In this document: in pieces, positions 21,200-31,892 of the stretch
Position numbering within the stretch: position 1 is the stretch's first letter
How the letters are laid out: every line of letters starts with the position of its first letter
Source of the DNA: Tritrichomonas musculus
Lineage: Eukaryota; Parabasalia; Tritrichomonadida; Tritrichomonadidae
Direction: 5' to 3'
Assembly: GCA_039105265.1 (NCBI GenBank)
Contig: JAPFFF010000003.1
Location: forward strand, 5,332,001-5,396,000
Length of the DNA: 64,000 nt
The notes under the pieces: model-generated
Databases searched by the model: none
Seen by the model: only the letters and a program-made list of their open reading frames with translations
Told to the model about the DNA's origin: nothing
Program-made: the position numbers and the translations under genes

Positions 21200-21425
21200 T
21201 AATATTTTTCTTTTAATAAAAGCATTTTTATTATCATATGAATAATTGTTTTCACTCAACTGTTAAGTAACAGAATTCTTGATAATATTTTACAAATTGA
21301 ATAAAAAATATGTTGAATTTTTTTTTTTTTACACCTATTTTCCTTTGAAGTATACTATGTAAAATATCATTTTTAAAAAAGAATGAAATAGTTGAACTAA
21401 GTTGTTTTTATCATTCAAATTTTAA

Positions 21426-21660
21426 GGCGATGATCTGATCAATTATTTGGTTTATAATTATATCTTTTTATTCTGCAATAATAACAAAGCTGACCAAAAA
21501 ATTAATGATAATGCAGATCAAAGCCCAACTCCAACTGTCAACACCAATTAAAAGCATGCAACTGCAGTTGTTCGTGCTGCCATGATTGCGAATTGTCTTG
21601 TAAGTTTGGGTATTAAAGGAAGCTTATTGAGTACTAAAAATTTTTTAAATAGCATGATAT
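21426..21660 (+). other. Possible coding remnant, family unknown
   Basis: One frame reads coherently (NNNKADQKINDNADQSPTP, one TAA, then HATAVVRAAMIANCLVSLG) with codon composition unlike the surrounding AT noise. No ATG-to-stop gene is present. It ends at the GAGTACTAAAAATTTTTT sequence shared with 13880-13897. It could be a decayed gene or part of a transposon; I do not recognise it. Confidence 0.3.
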
Positions 21661-21823
21661 TTCTTGTGATACACTTAATATAAATAATAAGGTCAAAATT
21701 GGCCTTTATCGTTCTTCAGAAAAAAAAAGCTTGGAACTTTTTTGCACTTTTGCAAAAAAAATACCATGAGTAAGCTACTCATGCTTTTTTTCTATAAAAA
21801 AATTATAAACGAATTGTTTTATT

Positions 21824-22073
21824 TTAAGGTACAAATCCAGTACGTTTAATAACCGCAAATTTTTTTGACATTCTCAAAGAATAAAATGACATGTTAAATA
21901 AAAAAAGATTATTTTCATCTATATTTCATATAGCATGCCATAATGTTTATTTTAATTGCAAAATAAGTGTCAAAAACAAACCTAGTCAATTTGAACTTTT
22001 TCAGAGACATGCAACTATTCAAATAATAAACGTTCATTTATTCAAAAAATAACGTACTGGATTTGTACCTTAA
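21824..22073. mobile_element. MITE-like element with 23 bp perfect terminal inverted repeats
   Basis: TTAAGGTACAAATCC... at 21824-21846 is exactly reverse-complementary to 22051-22073 over 23 bp. The 250 bp between the outer ends have no coding capacity. Both ends carry TTAA, which fits a piggyBac-like TTAA duplication. The inner TA plus AGGTACAAAT would also fit a Tc1/mariner-like element with TA duplication. It is therefore a small non-autonomous DNA transposon. No transposase with these ends is present in the window. Confidence 0.75.
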
Positions 22074-22766
22074 GTTAGAATTAGTCTTTATTTTTTGCAA
22101 AAAATAATGACTGAATGATGAGTCGTGTAAAATGATTTTACTCTCTTTTATCTTTTTATTTTAAAATAAAGTAAATTCAATGAGATTTCACAAATATAAA
22201 TATCGTTTTAAAAAATAAATTAAAACATAAAATTTATGCAGATATATATTTCAAATAGTTTAATAAAAATATTTTCATGAAATCTTATCGATTTATTTTT
22301 TTTTACAGATAGAAATAATAAAATTAAAAAATCAATAAAATTTTGAATAAAATAAGATATAATCGTTGAGGCCAAATTTTTTTATTTTTCACCAAAACTT
22401 TTTCTGAAAAATGCTATTTTGAATTATGCATTCTATGAGTTAATTCAATATTGAATAATTTACATTTTTTTTTCGGAAGGAGAACATTAATAATTATTAA
22501 TTTATAGTATCCATATGAAAAATAGTTACAAAAGTTTATAATTGCTGATTTTCCATTCTTTTTTCTTTATCAAATAAAATAATAAATGATTGAATAATAA
22601 AAATAATTGATACGAGGTACTACCATTAATAAAATGCTATATTATTCCCTTTTTATTGCATAAAAGTTTATATCATAATCAGATATCTGATTATCATGCT
22701 TGCAATACATCAAGTGGAAATGAAAAAGTAAACGTATGAGGCTTGGTTAATCTAGTAAAATTTTAA
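22074..22766. other. Intergenic AT-rich DNA upstream of the HAD gene
   Basis: The stretch holds no coding signal or recognised element. Short direct and inverted AT words are at the level expected for such composition. The promoter of the HAD phosphatase gene should lie in its last ~100 bases, but no clear initiator is visible. Confidence 0.5.
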
Positions 22767-23444
22767 ATGAGTGTTTGGCCCTATCCTATTGAAGCTATAA
22801 TATTCGATTGTGATGGAACAATTCTTGATACATTGCCAATCTATTTTCAAGCAAATGATAAAATTTTAGGTTTTCCATATCCACGAGAATTATCAAAGAA
22901 AACCTGCGGAAGAAGCGAACTCGAAGTATGTACTATAATTGTAAATCATTTTCATCTTCCGATGACTCCGCAAGAATATCTAGACAAAAGAAATGAAATT
23001 TTAAAAAGTACATTGCCAAATTCGCAACTTATTCCGCATGTTGATGATTTAATCAAAAAATTCAAAAGTATGGGTTTTAAAATGTCAGTTGCAACCAGTA
23101 GTGACCGTAATTTGCATGAGCTCAAAACACGAAATCACAGAGATTTATTTTCACTTTTTGAATACGAAGTTTGCGGAGATGAAGTTAAAAATGCAAAGCC
23201 ATCCCCTGATGTATTTCAACTAGCAGCTTCCAAATTTGGTGATATAAAGCCAGAAAACATTCTTGTTTTTGAAGATGCTGCTGTCGGAGTCAAAGCTGCA
23301 AATAACGCGAAAATGCCAGTCGTTGTAATTCATAAAAATAACGATGATTTTCATTCAAATCTCGATGAATACAAAGCCAATCCAACAGTAATTGTAGAGA
23401 GTTTTGAAGATTTTGACTTCTCTCTGTTTAAATGGCAACCATAA
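22767..23444 (+). CDS. HAD-superfamily phosphatase, beta-phosphoglucomutase/HDHD1-like
   Basis: This is a complete 225-residue protein, a normal length for the family. Motif I reads FDCDGTILDT, with nucleophile D14 and acid D16. Motif II is the serine/threonine of VATSSD. Motif III is the lysine in NAKPSPD. Motif IV is FEDAAVGVKAA. An alpha-helical C1-type cap lies between residues ~20 and 85. These features place it with soluble sugar-phosphate mutases and small-molecule phosphatases such as pseudouridine-5'-phosphatase (HDHD1) or glycerol-phosphatase. The exact substrate cannot be read from sequence. No signal peptide is seen, so a cytosolic location is likely. Confidence 0.9.
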   Translation: MSVWPYPIEAIIFDCDGTILDTLPIYFQANDKILGFPYPRELSKKTCGRSELEVCTIIVNHFHLPMTPQEYLDKRNEILKSTLPNSQLIPHVDDLIKKFKSMGFKMSVATSSDRNLHELKTRNHRDLFSLFEYEVCGDEVKNAKPSPDVFQLAASKFGDIKPENILVFEDAAVGVKAANNAKMPVVVIHKNNDDFHSNLDEYKANPTVIVESFEDFDFSLFKWQP

Positions 23445-23859
23445 ATATTTTTTTTATACTATTTTAATTTGACTTTCATTCATGATTAATAAAAATTCAT
23501 TTCATAGAACAAAATATTAAAAACAATGAGTGTTTTTTTGGAGAGTTGTTTAACACTTGTTTTAAATTGAATAAATTAAATTAGTTGCATGATTATTCTG
23601 AATTAATATTCATGAATGAATCTGGTATTTTCGATCAATAAACTTTTTTTTGAGTGCGTTTTTACATCAAATTGCATTCTTTCTTATCTTTGAATTAGTT
23701 ATATCTGTATGTTTATTCTCAATTTTAATTCTTGTGTTCAAACAATAAAAAGATGATAAATAAAGATGTAGAGTAAAATACTGATTTGAGATGTTAAATG
23801 GTCATATCATAGCACTATAAAAAAGCTTTAATGAGTGTATTTTTTTATTAATAAAACTT
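23445..23859. other. Convergent intergenic region
   Basis: About 415 bp separate the 3' ends of the HAD gene and the RING remnant. It is AT-rich and should contain both polyadenylation regions; AATAAA-like words are frequent but not diagnostic at this composition. Confidence 0.5.
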
Positions 23860-25513
23860 TTAATATTCGTTATATATCTTTCTATATTTTGATACTTCTT
23901 TTCTGTAAACAGAACAAGTTTTATTTGTTTCAATCCATTTTTCCATGCATGAGTAGCAGGCGATAACATGTCCACAAGGAGAAATGACGCAATTAGCTTT
24001 TTTTCTAATAGCAAATAATGCACACGTTTTCGTCATCATCTGTGTTAATTGCCTGCTGAATGTCAAGGAAGTCCATATTGCAAACAGGGCTTCTTTCTTT
24101 ATTTTTTAAAGCCTTCTCAGCGCATTCTTTACAGAAAGACTTATGAGTACAATTGAACGAAAAGCAATCACGTTTATTTTTATTACATCTCAAGCACAAT
24201 TTATTGTCACTTTCATCCTCATTCAAAATCTCATCAGGATGAACTTCATCTTTAATTCTTGACTTGTCATTTGTTATACCTTCAGAATTTCCATTTCAAG
24301 AGAAGAAATAAAAAGAAGTAGTTCTTCCTTCAAGCTGCTTTGAGCAATTTAAAACACGATTATTAATGAAGTCGCCACAACCCTTATACGACAACTTTGC
24401 AAAAGCTTCATTAACGTTATTAATTTCATTATTTTCAGCCATTATTGAACCTGTTAAATAGGCATGGAAAACAATTTTACTTATATCAGAAATTGCATTA
24501 TTTTTAACTATTGTTTTTGAAAAAATAAAAAAGCTTCAATTGATGTCATTTCACAGTTTTTCATTTTGTTGTCGTGAATCAAACACAAATCAGCTTCAGA
24601 AATCGAAATTGCAACAATATTCAACATTTTCTATTTCATTTCTTTCTATTTCAACGTGATGAGCTCATCACGGACGCAAATTCCATGTCGCTTTGAATTC
24701 ATCATGGCAACACGAATGCAAGGATAAAATGAATTTTCAATGACGCTGTTTTTAACAAGAACGGCTGAGTTATGAACATTAATGCCGTTCCCTTCGGTGT
24801 CAGAAATTGTGTTATCAGTGATTGTGCCTTGTGAATTATTTGTGATGGAAGTTGTCGTTTGACTTGTTTTGGTGATGTGACAGTTTTCTATCAAAAAGTC
24901 GGTAGTTTTAATGATTTCAATTGCACAAATCATGTTTTGAAAGTGGAAGTTTTTAACACTGGTATTGGATCCATCTGAAATAATTCCACATGATTCCATA
25001 TCTGAAAAATTACAATTTTTGATTTCAATGTATGTTTGGTCGACTGATTTAATTCCGTCTTTTCTAGAGTGATGAAATTGTGAATGCGAAATTGTTACAT
25101 AAGATCCTGATTGGCATAAAATGAGACTATTATCAAAGTTGGAAACTACTAAATTATCGGCGGAAACAATACTATTTGTAATTAATATTCGGTTTTGCTT
25201 ACAATCGGATACTGTAAGGTGACTAACTGAAACATTTTCACATTCAGATAATGTAAGGGCAGAATTGTGCAATGTTCACATTTTTCAACCAGAAGAGTTG
25301 TTTCGAATGATATTGACGAAAATGAAAGAGCTTCTGAAGAAACTGAAAAAATCCCATTTCAATAACCCTATTACAATTTGATGATATTTTAATTGGTAAA
25401 TTAATTTGAAACTCGCCTTCAATTTCAATTACAGGGATGGTGACCATTATTTTCCCTTCATCATCAACAAGGTAATTTGAATCGTCTAAAAATGATTCAA
25501 ATTTTTTTACCAA
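23860..25513 (-). pseudogene. Right-handed beta-helix protein with C-terminal RING fingers, several frame breaks
   Basis: Reading leftward, a 208-residue open piece (24646-25272) has the short degenerate coils of a parallel beta-helix (for example GSYVTISHSQFHHSRKDGI and GTITDNTISDTEGNGINV). After frame changes and a TGA, the same strand encodes a helical segment and then two zinc-finger blocks. One is CLRCNKNKRDCFSFNCTHKSFC. The other is CIIC...CVISPCGHVIACYSC, a C3HC4-type RING with its last pair altered. Breaks lie near 25270, 24540, 24290 and 24010. The upstream end (25244-25513) has no ATG. As a family this would be a ubiquitin-ligase-like protein with a beta-helix ligand-binding region. 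With this many breaks it is probably dead, unless the assembly is poor here. Confidence 0.65.
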
Positions 25514-25907
25514 TTAAAAAGACAAGAGAATGAAGAAATTTTAAGAATATTGAAGAACATAAAAGCAATAATATTCTAATACGAAATTAATTAGAATATT
25601 TTTATTATGAACAATTCTATCTCCATGGCAAAAATTTTATTTTTTGAATGATTTATTTTGGATTTTTTCTGTAGATAAATGGTTATAAAAACAATCAAAT
25701 TGGAGTGAAATCTGAGTATTTTAATACTTTTATTATTTAAAGATAAATGAAAAGAAATCATTCGCTAATGATTTTATATAATATATAAAATAAATTTTGT
25801 AAATAATATATCTGTATTGATATTGATATAACAATTTTTTAATAATAATAAACAATTCGATAGAATATCCTGTAAAAATTAAATAAAAAAAAAAACTGAT
25901 TTCGTCA
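25514..25907. other. Intergenic AT-rich DNA
   Basis: This 394 bp region lies upstream of the beta-helix remnant and downstream of the BTB gene. One open frame (25733-25990) overlaps the BTB 3' end and has a composition of AT noise. Nothing is supported. Confidence 0.5.
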
Positions 25908-27359
25908 TTATGGTAAAAATTGGCCATGAATTTCAATATTAAAAACACGAAGAACATTGCTTCCAAATTTTGCTTTTGTATCCTGTGCAATAGTCAATTT
26001 TTGAAAAGGATTTTTTGGAGCAATTTGAATAGTTCTTTCGTCTCCTGATGCTTTAAGAGTTTCATATTTAATTGATTTGGCAAGAACTTCAGGATCATGG
26101 CCTTTTAATTGGCCAATAATGCTTAAAGGACTTGGTGGTGGCCTAACACGTGCTTCCGAATTCTCTTTTTCTGTTGGATGGCATCGAATATTAATTTGAT
26201 CAGCTGATATTAAGCATTGAGGTCCGAAATCAACAGATATAAAAGGAAGATCATCACCATTAATCTGAGTCAAAAACTCTTTATCATCACGAAATGCATT
26301 TTGTGGATTGAATATTGGAGATACTGGCATAGATGAATTTGTAAAGAATAATCCATAATCAACTGAATCTATTTTTGAATTAAGATATCCAAGTCTAGAT
26401 ATAAAATCAATTATATCAATTTGCGGATTAGATGCGCATGGTGAAGAATATTCAATTTCGTGTAACCATGGAAATAAAAACCACCTACTTGTTGTTTTAT
26501 TTTTGTCTGTTTTTTTGGTTGGATTTTTAATAATTTTTTCTAAAGCTTTTAAGTTTTCTCTTCGAACATTAATAGCATATAAAAAAAGAGGTCTGCTAAT
26601 ATTTGCTGGAACCCAGTTACACTTGAAATTAACAAGAATTTTATATGAATTTGATCCTGGACCATTTGTATTTGGCGTACCCCATTCAATCACTGATGCC
26701 AGAAAATGCTTATCAACTTCAGCAAGGTCAGTTTTATCACCAACAAATTCATCAATTATTTGTGCTTTAATAAAGTCATCAAGCTCGCATAATTCTTTTT
26801 GCATCAAAACTTCATGGAAAAGCCGTGGATTTAATGAACTAAAGATTTTTTTCTTTGATAATATTGACGGTTCATTGCTGATTATTTTCTTAATCTGTGA
26901 TGCTATTACAGGTGCAAGAAGAATATATTTTGAAGTAAGGTTGAATTCTATCAGTTTTTGAGCAAAAAATAATGCAGTATTCTCTGAAATAGCTTCAACC
27001 AAATGATTGCTTGCAATTTGTTCGAGAATATCGATCTTATAAAAATCAGAACAGTAAAGAAAAGAAACAATTGAATGTACTGTAAAGTGTAGATGTCCAT
27101 CATACAAAAAATCAATAATTTGTTCCATAACTTTATCTGGATTAATAGGGAGTGTAACTTTATGGATTTTCACTGATTTATCATCGTGCTCTAAAAAATA
27201 CTCACGAAACCATTGTGAATAGCGGGCAAGGACAGCTCGGTGAGCTTTAATATTTTCACCTTCACTTGATTCAAGAATACAATCGATAAACTGATCATTT
27301 TTTCGTAATTCTGAGAAGCGAACTGGAATATAGTCTTGAATTGAAATTTTCTCTTCCAT
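25908..27359 (-). CDS. BTB/POZ-domain protein with BACK-like region and C-terminal beta-sandwich
   Basis: 483 residues start at ATG 27359. Residues ~18-115 form a BTB/POZ fold (FIDCILESSEGENIKAHRAV, then LARYSQWFREYF and IIDFLYDGHLHF). An alpha-helical BACK-like stretch follows to ~215. The C-terminal ~230 residues are beta-rich and end in VLRVFNIEIHGQF, a style typical of discoidin/galactose-binding-like domains appended to BTB proteins in trichomonads; this last identification is by eye only. BTB-BACK proteins usually act as dimeric adaptors, often for cullin-3 ligases. No enzyme motif is present. Confidence 0.8.
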   Translation of the reverse strand: MEEKISIQDYIPVRFSELRKNDQFIDCILESSEGENIKAHRAVLARYSQWFREYFLEHDDKSVKIHKVTLPINPDKVMEQIIDFLYDGHLHFTVHSIVSFLYCSDFYKIDILEQIASNHLVEAISENTALFFAQKLIEFNLTSKYILLAPVIASQIKKIISNEPSILSKKKIFSSLNPRLFHEVLMQKELCELDDFIKAQIIDEFVGDKTDLAEVDKHFLASVIEWGTPNTNGPGSNSYKILVNFKCNWVPANISRPLFLYAINVRRENLKALEKIIKNPTKKTDKNKTTSRWFLFPWLHEIEYSSPCASNPQIDIIDFISRLGYLNSKIDSVDYGLFFTNSSMPVSPIFNPQNAFRDDKEFLTQINGDDLPFISVDFGPQCLISADQINIRCHPTEKENSEARVRPPPSPLSIIGQLKGHDPEVLAKSIKYETLKASGDERTIQIAPKNPFQKLTIAQDTKAKFGSNVLRVFNIEIHGQFLP

Positions 27360-27575
27360 TTTAATTTAATTTTTTTCATATCATATTTCAGCAATTAAGT
27401 TTTTACTTCGATAATTTGGCATTAATGTATGAGTTTATATCATGAAAAGAAAAAATAATATTATATTGTTTGAAATCGCATTTAGCATATATATTTATTT
27501 ACTGAAATAATATATTATATAATCTAATTCATTGATTACATATCTAGATAAATACAATTTATTCAAATAATAATA

Positions 27576-28820
27576 TCATAATACCGCTTCGGATTGAATA
27601 TCAGATAATCTTTCTGTCATATTTAATAATACCAATGAATGACTAGCGATTATTTTATCTTCCGTCGAAGCAAGCGATTCTAATTGTTCATGAATATCAA
27701 AATCTAAGATGGATTGGATAGCGCGTTGCTTGAATTGAGGATGTGAATCCGCTTGGACAAGAAAAATCAGAAAAGATATAGCTTCAATTGATCCATTATT
27801 TCCTGAAGAAAGAAGGTTAAACAAAGAGTCGAAAAAGTTGTCATCGAGTAGTTCCATTATTGGAGGAAACTGGTCAGAACATAAGTCTATAAAAGTACGA
27901 AGACAAAATAAAGCCTTTAATTTTGATTTAATTGAACCGTTTACAAAAGTCCAATGTAATGATTTGCATAATTTACTTTTTAAAGCAAAATCATCACTTG
28001 TGCATCTGAGAAGAATTGTAGTAATAATTGAAATTGATAATACTTGAATTGATATAATATTACATTTTATTAACTTGATGATTTGAGAAGCATTAAAGCT
28101 TGCACATGGAATATCTAAGCTTTTAATACAGAAATCAATTGTTTTCAATGTAGCAATTAATTGCTTTGGAAAATTTATCATTAAAAGATTTAAATTTAAT
28201 CGATTAATTAAATCAATATTTTGTAAAAATTCTGTGTAGCTTAGGGTATTTTGTAAATACGCATGTAATATGTTTATCGAAGCTGCTTTTAAAGAATCAA
28301 CTTCCAATTGATCAGTTCGAGTTATAAATTGCAAAATATCCTGTTCAGCAGACTGCCCAACTAATAAAACAATACTTGAAATTATTTCATCGATATATAT
28401 GATAGCTTGTTTTGAATTAATTGTAAACGCAAGCTCTGATAAATTTTGGAGAGAGATAAAATTGAGCAAAAAGGCGGGAAAATTTTGAATTGAACAGCAC
28501 TTCTCAATAAACTGAAGAGATGGAATAATTAAGTTAGGCGTGTTTGGCGATACAAACGTTAAAATTAATGGAATTAACTCTGTTTTTTGATTTAACAACG
28601 AATTTAAATCATGAAAATTAGTTAAATAGCATAATGATTGGATAGCAGTTTCAGGTTTTTTTAAATTCTCCAAAATCGTATCAAGATCAATATTGTCGCT
28701 CGTAGTAATAGTGCTTGATACAGATTGTATTGGTAATATATCGGTTTGTGTTTGACGAATTGATGAATCAACTGTTTCAAAAATTTTAATATCTGATTGG
28801 ACTGTTACTTTATTAATCAT
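27576..28820 (-). CDS. Helical-repeat (armadillo/HEAT-like) protein, function unknown
   Basis: 414 residues start at ATG 28820. After a ~45-residue Ser/Thr-rich leader, the whole protein is made of amphipathic helices with leucine/isoleucine spacing typical of ARM or HEAT solenoids (for example LIPSLQFIEKCCSIQNFP and ALFCLRTFIDLCSDQF). The layout recalls nucleotide-exchange factors and other ARM adaptors, but I cannot assign a family. No signal peptide or membrane helix is visible. It is divergent to the tectonic gene. Confidence 0.6.
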   Translation of the reverse strand: MINKVTVQSDIKIFETVDSSIRQTQTDILPIQSVSSTITTSDNIDLDTILENLKKPETAIQSLCYLTNFHDLNSLLNQKTELIPLILTFVSPNTPNLIIPSLQFIEKCCSIQNFPAFLLNFISLQNLSELAFTINSKQAIIYIDEIISSIVLLVGQSAEQDILQFITRTDQLEVDSLKAASINILHAYLQNTLSYTEFLQNIDLINRLNLNLLMINFPKQLIATLKTIDFCIKSLDIPCASFNASQIIKLIKCNIISIQVLSISIITTILLRCTSDDFALKSKLCKSLHWTFVNGSIKSKLKALFCLRTFIDLCSDQFPPIMELLDDNFFDSLFNLLSSGNNGSIEAISFLIFLVQADSHPQFKQRAIQSILDFDIHEQLESLASTEDKIIASHSLVLLNMTERLSDIQSEAVL

Positions 28821-29004
28821 AAATTAATTGAGTCAAAATTCATTCTGAATGTGAAACTTTTTCAATATATCTTTTTTTTCAAAAAGTATTCAAAAATTAT
28901 TTTTAATTTTAATTGATATTCTCTATAATTCTACAAGAAAAATTGATTGATGAATTGCTCAATCAGAATTTTTTCTTTTATATTTTATTAATAAACGGGC
29001 ATAT
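28821..29004. promoter_or_regulatory. Divergent promoter, helical-repeat gene and tectonic gene
   Basis: 184 bp lie between two outward ATGs. Before the minus-strand ATG is GAAAAAGTTTCACATTC, which contains a TCACA initiator-like site about 30 bases upstream. On the plus side there is only AT-rich leader. Confidence 0.4.
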
Positions 29005-30348
29005 ATGAAAAAGTTTTTAATAAACAACTTTTTAAATAAATTAAAAAGAATGATTTTTATGATCTTTATTTTTGTGCTCTTGCCAAATACAATCTCTCTT
29101 GGACTTACTAGAATCAAAGCACCTAATATAAGATTTGATAATGTAACTCAAACTGATGGTTCAACTTTTGAATTGACTCCACACACAAATTTTGGTAACT
29201 GCTCTTGCGATGTTACTAATCAATGTGATCCATATTGTTGTTGTGATCCAGATTGTTCAGGTGTTTTGTTTCCGTACTGTCTTGAGACAGCAAGCTTTCA
29301 ACACAATTTGAGATATTGCTCAGATTCGGAAAATGAAGGTGGTGGGAAAGTTATTGAATGGTTTTTACGAACATCATTATGCATACAGCGAGACAACAAT
29401 CCATCCCCAGGCGACTTTTATGATCTCGATATTAATTTTGATGATTCAAATATTGATGATCTGGATGGACAAATTCAAAATATTCCTTCTTCTTTGAGAA
29501 ATATTTTTTCAATTTCTGAAGACCCCACAAGGCGATATTGGAACCCACTCTCACCAATAAAAATCACCGATTCAGAAAATTTAAAAATCCGCAGACGTTC
29601 AAAAAATGGAGAATGTGAAGAAAGAGATCTTTTATATCTTGAATCTATTAATGAAGATTGTTACCCTAGAGATCTAAATAATTGCTCTATTTTCCTTAGA
29701 CCAAGTGAATGTGAGCAGAATGCCACTTGTATTCAAAATATGATAAATCAAAATACTGTCAATTGTAATAGATCATATCCTATCCATATCGATGTAAAAT
29801 GGGGTGAAGTTGTAGAACATCCTCCTCCTTCTGGATACAAACTTGGTGAAGCAATTCAAGATGGAAATGGAAATGATATTAAGGTTGGTGCACACTGCAT
29901 TACTGATGATTGGAAGCTTTTCCCCATTGAGTTTGGTAAACAAGCTGATATTCTTTGTGAGTTGGAGCCATTTAATTATACAGAAGAAAATGCTACTGAA
30001 TTTGATTTCAGAAACTCAACTATCACTTTTTGGCCTTCAAATTATTCCATTTCCCCACATGTAAATAATATTCCAAACAATGTTGGAACAATCCAAGAAG
30101 AATATCCAGAACCGATGATTGCAAAATCTGAATTATATATAGTTGAATCTTTTACAATAATTTATAAGACCATTGGTCTAAAAGAAAATCCTCAGCGCAT
30201 CATTTCTGACTTTAAAGTCCGTTATCATGCATTTTCATCTCATAATGCTACTCTCAGAATGATTATACATTTCTTTGAGCAGCCAAATGAATTAAATATG
30301 TTTGATATACCATCCGAATCGGATCTTCATCAATGGCTACCATTTTAG
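29005..30348 (+). CDS. TCTN: Tectonic-family protein
   Basis: 447 residues from ATG 29005. A hydrophobic N-terminal segment (IFMIFIFVLLPNTISLG, ~17-33) acts as signal peptide or anchor. Just after it is the hallmark cysteine cluster of tectonics, C-x-CD...CDPYCCCDPDCSG, followed by further paired cysteines and a beta-rich region with many N-x-S/T sites. No C-terminal transmembrane helix is obvious, as in the secreted-type tectonic. Tectonics belong to the MKS module of the ciliary transition zone, where they help gate membrane proteins into the axonemal compartment. In a flagellate this fits the base of the flagella. The calnexin gene begins 114 bp downstream. Confidence 0.85.
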   Translation: MKKFLINNFLNKLKRMIFMIFIFVLLPNTISLGLTRIKAPNIRFDNVTQTDGSTFELTPHTNFGNCSCDVTNQCDPYCCCDPDCSGVLFPYCLETASFQHNLRYCSDSENEGGGKVIEWFLRTSLCIQRDNNPSPGDFYDLDINFDDSNIDDLDGQIQNIPSSLRNIFSISEDPTRRYWNPLSPIKITDSENLKIRRRSKNGECEERDLLYLESINEDCYPRDLNNCSIFLRPSECEQNATCIQNMINQNTVNCNRSYPIHIDVKWGEVVEHPPPSGYKLGEAIQDGNGNDIKVGAHCITDDWKLFPIEFGKQADILCELEPFNYTEENATEFDFRNSTITFWPSNYSISPHVNNIPNNVGTIQEEYPEPMIAKSELYIVESFTIIYKTIGLKENPQRIISDFKVRYHAFSSHNATLRMIIHFFEQPNELNMFDIPSESDLHQWLPF

Positions 30349-30461
30349 CTTATTTTGTATTTTAATTTTGTTTTTAAAATTAAAAAAAAATTACAATATT
30401 CTATCATTTATGTTTGTTTATATAGTTTATGCTGCGGCCAAATTAATATTGAAAACATTAT

Positions 30462-31892
30462 ATGATTCATTTTTTCATCACCCTATTTTATTATTATTCT
30501 CCCCCTCCTCCAAATGTTCCTTTCCTTCCAAAATGTAAAATTCTTTTTTTTGAAAAATTTGCAGATCACACTGTTGAAGAATATTGGACTCCAACAAGTG
30601 TCGCAAATTACACTGGAGCGTGGCAAATAGAAGAAACAAAACTCCCACAAACACTTCCACATGAAAATGCACTTGTTTCTAAATCACGAAATTCATATTC
30701 AGCAATATCAACAAAATTCAAAAATCCAATTTCAATCTTAAACGATACATTTATTCTTCAATATGAAATGCGTCCTCAGCTTGCTTTTACATGTAGTGGA
30801 GCATATATAAAACTCTTTTCAGGTAAAAATTTTGAACCAAATGATCTTTCAAACGAAACCCAATATACAATAATGTTTGGGCCAGATAGATGTAGTCAGT
30901 CAAAAAAAATACACTTTATATTTAACTATTTTCATCCAAAAAGGCATATTTTTCAGCAAAAAGCAATGAAGCAAAATCGGAGAACTTCATTTGATCTTCC
31001 TATTGATATTTATAATCATCTTTATACGCTTATTATAAGACCTAATAACACATTTTCTGTTCTAGTAGATAATGTTGAGGTAAAAAATGGATCACTCTTT
31101 TTTGATTTTGAGCCTCCTCTTCTAGAACCACGCGAAATTGATGATATAAATGATAAGAAACCAGATGACTGGGTAGATGTACCATATGTAGTTGATGCAT
31201 CAGTTAAAAAGCCAGAAGATTGGGACGATAGAGAAACAATTCCAGATCCAGAAAAGCTTCAACCTCCAGAAGGATGGCTTTCAAACGAAGAGGAAATGAT
31301 ACACAGTGATCCAAATGATAAAAATTCACCGCTAAAGCTTAATCCGAAATGTTTATCAGTTGGATGTGGTCAATATAAGCCTCCACAGATACCAAATCCT
31401 AATTTCAAAGGCAAGTGGAAGCCAAAGTTAAAAGCAAATCCAGCATATAAGGGAGAATGGAAGCCAAGGAAAATAAAAAATCCTTATTATTTTATTGACA
31501 TGCATCCACATAATTTTCCAGCATTTACTGGAATAGGATTTGAGATTTGGCATGTAAATCGTGAAATATCCTTCCAGAATATTTTAATTGCAAATGATGA
31601 AGATGCTATTATTAAATGGAATAATGAAAATTTCTTGCCTAGAAAAAAGTGGCAGCTCGAATCTTATCAAAGTGAAGATGAAATTCGTGATATAGATGCA
31701 AATGAAAAAAATCCAAAAGGCATTAGTGAGAATTTTGGTTTAATAGCCAATTCTTTTAACAAACTATATAGAAATTATAAAACCCAAGTATTGACACTTT
31801 TATTTGCATTTATTGCAATTATTCTAGTTACATATGTGATATTCGTTTTTTGCTGTAAGCGAAAAAGCAAATTAAAAAATAAATCTGATTAA
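30462..31892 (+). CDS. Calnexin (ER lectin chaperone)
   Basis: 476 residues from ATG 30462. The globular lectin part (~40-210 and ~345-385) contains the family blocks YIKLFSG, YTIMFGPDRCS and HFIFNY. The P-domain hairpin has type 1 repeats (KKPDDWVDVP, KKPEDWDDRETIPDPE, PEGW) and type 2 repeats (NFKGKWKPK, AYKGEWKPRKIKNPYY). A membrane helix lies near the C-terminus (~445-465, LLFAFIAIILVTYVIFVFC) with a short basic tail (KRKSKLKNKSD), so this is calnexin and not calreticulin. It binds monoglucosylated or simply trimmed N-glycoproteins in the ER. The N-terminus (MIHFFITLFYYYS then a run of prolines) is a poor but possible signal peptide. Confidence 0.92.
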   Translation: MIHFFITLFYYYSPPPPNVPFLPKCKILFFEKFADHTVEEYWTPTSVANYTGAWQIEETKLPQTLPHENALVSKSRNSYSAISTKFKNPISILNDTFILQYEMRPQLAFTCSGAYIKLFSGKNFEPNDLSNETQYTIMFGPDRCSQSKKIHFIFNYFHPKRHIFQQKAMKQNRRTSFDLPIDIYNHLYTLIIRPNNTFSVLVDNVEVKNGSLFFDFEPPLLEPREIDDINDKKPDDWVDVPYVVDASVKKPEDWDDRETIPDPEKLQPPEGWLSNEEEMIHSDPNDKNSPLKLNPKCLSVGCGQYKPPQIPNPNFKGKWKPKLKANPAYKGEWKPRKIKNPYYFIDMHPHNFPAFTGIGFEIWHVNREISFQNILIANDEDAIIKWNNENFLPRKKWQLESYQSEDEIRDIDANEKNPKGISENFGLIANSFNKLYRNYKTQVLTLLFAFIAIILVTYVIFVFCCKRKSKLKNKSD

